The notes under the pieces: generated by a model | What the model saw: the letters and a program-made list of their open reading frames with translations, nothing else | The model's database searches: none | Told to the model about the DNA's origin: nothing | Made by a program: the position numbers and the translations under genes | NCBI GenBank assembly: GCA_026398545.1 | Contig: JAPLSR010000084.1 | Coordinates: forward strand, 1-5,621 | Reading direction: 5' to 3' | DNA length: 5,621 nt | From: Candidatus Sumerlaeota bacterium | GTDB lineage: Bacteria; Sumerlaeota; Sumerlaeia; MWCT01 | In this document: piece by piece, positions 5,022 through 5,621 of the stretch | Layout: every line of letters begins with the position of its first letter | How positions within the stretch are numbered: the first letter of the stretch is position 1

Positions 5022-5621
5022 ATGAGTCCTTTTGTGGGTGAACTCTCCAGCAGCTTAGAGGATTATTTAGAGGCGATACTCGTGCTTACCAGGGAAAAGA
5101 AGGTCGCCCGCGTGCGGGATATCGCCGCACGCCTCGGCGTTGCAATGCCCAGCGTGGATGGCGCCCTCCATCGCCTTGCCGATGAGAACCTCGTGCGACA
5201 TGAAAGATATGAGTTTGTGGAGCTGACGGAAAAGGGCTCTGCGCTTGCGCGTAAAATCTTTGACCGGCACAACCTCCTGACCCACCTCCTGCACGATATC
5301 CTCGGCGTGGACGCCGAAACAGCCGAAAAGGACGCCTGTGCCATTGAACATCACGTCAGCCAGAAGACTATCCAGAGCATCATAGACTTTTCAATCCGAA
5401 GGGAAAAATATCACACACTCAAGGACATTCCCCCCGGCAAAAGCGCACGTGTGGTGAGGCTCCTTTCTCATGGCGCCATCCGCAAACGCATGCTGGACAT
5501 GGGGATTTCCGCCGGCGCGGTAATCGAGGTCAAGCGCGTGGCGCCGCTGGGAGACCCCATGGAGGTTGCCATTCTGGGCTATAATCTCTCACTGCGCAAA
5601 AGCGAGGCTAACTCCATTCTT
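5022..5621 (+). CDS. DtxR/MntR-family metalloregulator fused to a FeoA domain (3' partial)
   Basis: The frame is open from the ATG at 5022 to the window edge, 200 codons without a stop. Residues about 11-75 are the winged helix-turn-helix (VRDIAARLGVAMPSVDGALHRL, then the wing ending VELTEKG). Residues 80-125 are the metal-binding and dimerisation part. Aligned by eye with B. subtilis MntR, the ligand positions are D14, E17, H83, C106, E109 and H110. C106 takes the place of MntR E99 and equals the DtxR cysteine ligand, while D14 is MntR-like. Residues about 131-200 are a FeoA/SH3-like domain (IPPGKSARVV, RMLDMGI, GYNLSLRKSEA). The last motif normally lies close to the protein end, so few residues are probably missing. 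It should be a cytoplasmic repressor controlled by Fe(II) or Mn(II), probably of its own promoter and of metal-transport genes that may lie downstream. Confidence 0.92.
   Translation, partial: MSPFVGELSSSLEDYLEAILVLTREKKVARVRDIAARLGVAMPSVDGALHRLADENLVRHERYEFVELTEKGSALARKIFDRHNLLTHLLHDILGVDAETAEKDACAIEHHVSQKTIQSIIDFSIRREKYHTLKDIPPGKSARVVRLLSHGAIRKRMLDMGISAGAVIEVKRVAPLGDPMEVAILGYNLSLRKSEANSIL

Noticed and set aside
5018..5041. ATG at 5018 as a leader peptide or start for the regulator
   Set aside because: It gives only seven codons before a stop and overlaps the real ATG in another frame. The ribosome site fits 5022 equally well, and there is no sign of an attenuator.
5063..5354. Long antisense open frames opposite the regulator gene
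   Set aside because: The plus-strand frame encodes a clear DtxR-FeoA protein. The antisense frames show no domain and no ribosome site, as expected from GC-rich codon bias.

Overview
The window holds two complete genes and a two-gene pair between two genes cut by the window edges. Base composition is moderately GC-rich and uneven. The gene families (a Na/phosphate symporter with a PhoU tail, a very long GH20 lipoprotein of the hexosaminidase-D-like kind, and a DtxR-FeoA fusion) suggest an uncultured, probably Gram-negative, saccharolytic and possibly anaerobic bacterium. A lineage such as Armatimonadota, Sumerlaeota or the PVC group is possible. That placement is a guess from gene style, because no marker gene is present.

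Layout. 1-972 (+) is the C-terminal part of a Na/Pi-cotransporter family protein with two PhoU-like repeats. It converges on a 2.9-kb gene, 3963-1057 (-), encoding a secreted lipoprotein glycosidase. The 84-bp junction carries two overlapping hairpins that may terminate transcription from both sides. Upstream of the glycosidase, also on the minus strand, is a pair: a 77-residue protein of unknown function (4808-4575) and a minimal nucleotidyltransferase (4588-4013). They overlap by 14 bp and are probably translationally coupled. A 213-bp divergent intergenic region (4809-5021) separates the pair from a plus-strand DtxR/MntR-like metalloregulator fused to a FeoA domain (5022 to the window end, stop not reached).

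How the parts work together. There is no evident single pathway. The symporter tail and the glycosidase are housekeeping or nutrient genes. The small-protein/nucleotidyltransferase pair looks like a mobile-type accessory module, possibly toxin-antitoxin-like, but its function is not shown. The metalloregulator has a strong candidate operator of two interlocked perfect palindromes just downstream of its likely promoter, suggesting autoregulation. By analogy with related loci, iron or manganese transport genes such as feoAB may follow beyond the right edge.

The points most worth a second look are the interlocked operator, the hybrid metal-site residues of the regulator, the nucleotidyltransferase whose usual GG motif reads GW, and the glycosidase with large unassigned regions on both sides of its catalytic core. 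No RNA gene, CRISPR array, insertion sequence or attachment site was seen.
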